Source: Flavivirga aquimarina
Lineage (GTDB): Bacteria; Bacteroidota; Bacteroidia; Flavobacteriales; Flavobacteriaceae
Assembly: GCF_030540835.1 (NCBI RefSeq)
Contig: NZ_JAUOEK010000134.1
Span: forward strand, 1-64,000
Length of the DNA stretch: 64,000 nucleotides
Direction: 5' to 3'
A model generated the notes under the pieces. The model searched no databases. It had not been told where the DNA came from and saw nothing but the letters and a program-made list of their open reading frames with translations. The translations under genes and the position numbers were made by a program. This document shows positions 61,914 to 64,000 of the stretch, piece after piece. Positions within the stretch are counted from its first letter, which is position 1. The number at the start of each line of letters is the position of its first letter.

Positions 61914-62362
61914 AAATTCTTATTTATGCAAGAAATAAAATAAATGTTATTGTACATACAAAATGGTTTGAGAGGTTAAGTAATGAAGTCAAGTCTTCAG
62001 TTGATATAGAGATTATTGAAGAATTTTTATTTGATTTTCACCCTGACATTTTTATCACTCATCTTCATACATTTGAGGGACGTCAGTTCAAAAAAATAAG
62101 AAATTTAACAGCCCTTATAAGACAAAAAACCCCTAAATGCCTTATAGTTATTACGCTTCACAATGATGCTTTTTGGTATAAGGAATACCAAGATGAATAC
62201 TTTAATAATTATTCCTATGATTTGATTGGTAATGAATCTCTAACGTATCTAAAATTACATAAAAATTCTAAATCAGTCCATCCTAGTTCTTATTATGAAG
62301 AAGCGGTCTATGAATGTATTTTGGAATTAGCTAAAGAAAAAACTAAGTTCAACAATATATAA
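61910..62362 (+). CDS. Receiver-like alpha/beta protein in the tRNA-Phe insert
   Basis: A 150-aa protein with an alternating strand-helix pattern like a response-regulator receiver: strand MKILIYA, helix near 18-28, strand VDIEIIEEF, strand PDIFITHLHTF, helix with LTALIRQKTP, strand CLIVITLHND. The acidic pair expected after strand 1 and the phosphorylated Asp at the end of strand 3 are not evident, so it would be a pseudo-receiver. The family is not recognised. It is coupled by ATGA to the membrane coiled-coil gene before it. Confidence 0.55.
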   Translation: MKILIYARNKINVIVHTKWFERLSNEVKSSVDIEIIEEFLFDFHPDIFITHLHTFEGRQFKKIRNLTALIRQKTPKCLIVITLHNDAFWYKEYQDEYFNNYSYDLIGNESLTYLKLHKNSKSVHPSSYYEEAVYECILELAKEKTKFNNI

Positions 62363-62608
62363 CTTTACTATACACTACTGTAAAGCTATTTAATGAATTT
62401 TATCAAACTGCAATTATGACGGATTTGACTAAGTCAGAATCTACTCGGAATAGTCAAAGATCAATCAAAAATAATTCTACAATCTCAAATATGCTCTTGA
62501 ATACTCACTAGTACACAAATGCATACAGATTCATTTTAGAATTAAAGAATCTCATCAATTATATACGTAAATATACTGGTATTCATACAAGTGTAAAAGT
62601 ACAAGCTA

Positions 62609-62737
62609 CTGGAGGTACCACAAAAAAATCCCGAAACATTTGTTTACGGGATTTTTTGTTTTTTAGAATGCCGAAGGGTGTATCTCAATTATTATTCATC
62701 TCGCAAACTCTCCACCGGATTTCTAGTTGCCGCTTTA
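62609..62737. repeat. Right 129-bp direct repeat
   Basis: Copy of 61059-61188 with one T fewer near 62664. It begins with the last 12 bases of tRNA-Phe, without the rest of the tRNA, and runs through the terminator hairpin into the 3' end of the permease gene at 62692. Confidence 0.92.
62623..62658 (-). terminator. Terminator copy after the permease gene
   Basis: The same hairpin as at 61072-61110 (62623-62633 with 62647-62657). With A and T runs on both sides it can serve the minus-strand permease transcript as well. Confidence 0.75.
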
Positions 62738-64000
62738 TAGGTTTGCCAACTTACGGTTAGTAATGCAATAACTAATGTAAACACTCCTGCCAAAGCAAAC
62801 ACCCACCAGCTTAATTCTGTTTTATAAGCAAAATTCTCAAGCCATTTACTCATGGCGTAATAAGCTATGGGGCATGCTATAACAAAAGCTACGACTACCC
62901 ATTTTATAAAGTCTTTATTAAGCATAAACATAATTTCATTTATTGTTGCTCCATTTACTTTTCGTACACCTACTTCTTTAATACGGCGTTGTGTGTCGTA
63001 GAGCGCAACGGTAAACAAGCCTATTCCAGATATCAGTAAGGCAATAGCAGTAAATATTATGTATATGATACTTAAACGTTTTTCTTTTTTATAAAGTAAC
63101 TCAATTTCATCACTTAAGAAAGAGTACTGAAAAGTCTCTCTTGGGTTAACTTTTTTAAATACATCTTCAACAAATTGCAAGCCTTCTTTCTCTTTATCTT
63201 TTTGAAACTGTATATGAAAATCATTTTCCATAAATTCATTATAAAACATGATAAGAGGCTTAGGCTTAACAGACAATCTTTCATAATTAAAATCTTTAAC
63301 GACCCCTATAATTTCGTAGCCATTTTTTAATAAACCATAAGTCAATACTCTATGCTTAGAGATATCCCTTAAATTCCAAAATCGTTTGGCGGCTTCATTG
63401 ATAACCACTTTTTTGTTCTTAACCATAGGGTTATCTTTTTCAATATCAAAAAACCGTCCCTCAACGACTTCTATATCATAAATTTTTTCAAAGCCGGGTG
63501 TCACGGTGTAGAAGTTTAGTGTTGTAAAATCATTTTCGGTCTCCTTAATTTTGAATTCAATTGCATTCGGATTTAATAACGGGGATCCTTGAGAAAATTT
63601 AATAATCTTGGGGTTAGAGGATAATTCATTTTTAATATATTGATACTTAGTTTTCTTTTCCTGTTCTATTTTAGTTTTATTATTTCTATGCTCATCAGGA
63701 TTATGGAAAGATTCAAAATACATTTTAGATCTAATAATATTTTCACTTGTAAAACCTAAATCTTTGTTTAGCATTAAACGCAACTGGTTTGTTACTACTA
63801 AAGAAGATACTAAGAGAAGCATTGTTAATGTAAATTGAAAAATGATGATTAGTTTTTGCCCTATTAATCGATTTTCTATAAAGGATACTTTTTTTAAACT
63901 TTTAATTATAGAAGTTCGTATAATTATTATTAATGGATAAATTAATGCTAAGAATAGTATTAAAAATAAAACAACTCCGTTTATAAGAACTACTTTCCAC
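62692..64000 (-). CDS. FtsX-like ABC transporter permease (MacB type), partial
   Basis: C-terminal part of a large Bacteroidota ABC permease of the MacB/FtsX kind. The reading frame is open from the window edge (first codon at 63999), so the 5' end lies outside. It shows a MacB periplasmic core (about residues 80-300 of the visible part; TVTPGFEKIYDIEVVEGRFF and KKVVINEAAKRFWNL) and the FtsX permease domain (LSIIYIIFTAIALLISGIGL, RRIKEVGVRKVNGAT, ESLRDE end). Such proteins often export peptides or antibiotics. Part of the 3' end is duplicated at 61143-61208. Confidence 0.85.
   Translation of the reverse strand, partial: WKVVLINGVVLFLILFLALIYPLIIIIRTSIIKSLKKVSFIENRLIGQKLIIIFQFTLTMLLLVSSLVVTNQLRLMLNKDLGFTSENIIRSKMYFESFHNPDEHRNNKTKIEQEKKTKYQYIKNELSSNPKIIKFSQGSPLLNPNAIEFKIKETENDFTTLNFYTVTPGFEKIYDIEVVEGRFFDIEKDNPMVKNKKVVINEAAKRFWNLRDISKHRVLTYGLLKNGYEIIGVVKDFNYERLSVKPKPLIMFYNEFMENDFHIQFQKDKEKEGLQFVEDVFKKVNPRETFQYSFLSDEIELLYKKEKRLSIIYIIFTAIALLISGIGLFTVALYDTQRRIKEVGVRKVNGATINEIMFMLNKDFIKWVVVAFVIACPIAYYAMSKWLENFAYKTELSWWVFALAGVFTLVIALLTVSWQTYKAATRNPVESLRDE

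Larger units (their letters stand above)
61189..62608. mobile_element. 1.4-kb insert at tRNA-Phe between 130-bp direct repeats
   Basis: The segment lies between the two direct repeats that start in the 3' end of tRNA-Phe, the usual attachment position of integrative elements. It contains two overlapping genes (61368-61913 and 61910-62362), strongly AT-rich text, and no recognisable integrase. About 180 bp before and 250 bp after the genes hold no clear coding sequence. It may be a remnant of a larger element or a cargo mobilised in trans. Confidence 0.65.

Overview
The window is a roughly 64 kb piece of an AT-rich chromosome from the Bacteroidota, most likely a marine member of the family Flavobacteriaceae. 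Evidence: the protein types (AccD without zinc cysteines, a GYDIA-type GHMP kinase beside a class II HMG-CoA reductase, paired POT peptide transporters with a DPP-IV, and T9SS-style secreted-protein signal peptides), promoters of the Bacteroidota form (TTG, 19-21 bp, TAnnTTTG) before several genes, and few Shine-Dalgarno sites. No species is claimed. Function calls rest on recognising families by eye; no database search was run.

Layout. 1-8.5 kb: housekeeping genes accD, rpsO, pnp, a secreted protein divergent from an HTH regulator, the primary sigma factor rpoD, rpe and a CBS-domain protein. 8.6-14.7 kb: an accessory stretch with an MtfA-like peptidase, a TetR regulator with its probable target lipoprotein gene, an IS/MITE remnant that breaks a secreted-protein gene, an unknown secreted protein, a 5'-truncated membrane-protein remnant, tRNA-Arg(UCG) and a 7-bp tandem repeat. 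14.7-31.6 kb (minus strand): a complete dcw division and wall cluster, mraZ-rsmH-ftsL-ftsI-murE-mraY-murD-ftsW-murG-murC-ftsQ-ftsA-ftsZ followed by a yqeY-like gene, with three 10-bp-spaced MraZ-type boxes before mraZ. 31.7-43.3 kb: alpha/beta hydrolase, engB, a PD-(D/E)XK/DUF4268-like gene, an oligopeptide-type permease, a tail-specific protease, surE, lpxB, an NlpC/P60 lipoprotein and comEC. 43.3-49.9 kb (minus): a peptide-use group (DPP-IV, two POT transporters, two thioredoxin-fold proteins). 50-52.8 kb: mevalonate-pathway genes, with a GIY-YIG nuclease inserted between them and fused in frame to the kinase. 52.8-60.8 kb (minus): an envelope group (PpiD, CNNM/CorC, LptC, TPR protein, outer-membrane protein, CoaX). 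60.9-64 kb: tRNA-Phe with a broken tRNA copy before it, a two-gene cassette between 130-bp direct repeats, and the end of an FtsX-like permease.

The most unusual parts are: (1) the 1.4-kb cassette at the 3' end of tRNA-Phe, flanked by near-identical 130/129-bp direct repeats and carrying two translationally coupled genes I cannot assign; (2) the GIY-YIG nuclease gene bracketed by two long hairpins built from a repeat that also occurs elsewhere in the window, the second hairpin being translated as the join to the mevalonate-type kinase; (3) REP-like palindromes at several dcw junctions, which create false N-terminal extensions of MurC and FtsW; (4) a tRNA-Phe copy broken by a perfect 18-bp palindrome; (5) a MITE-like element with near-perfect inverted repeats that truncates a secreted-protein gene.
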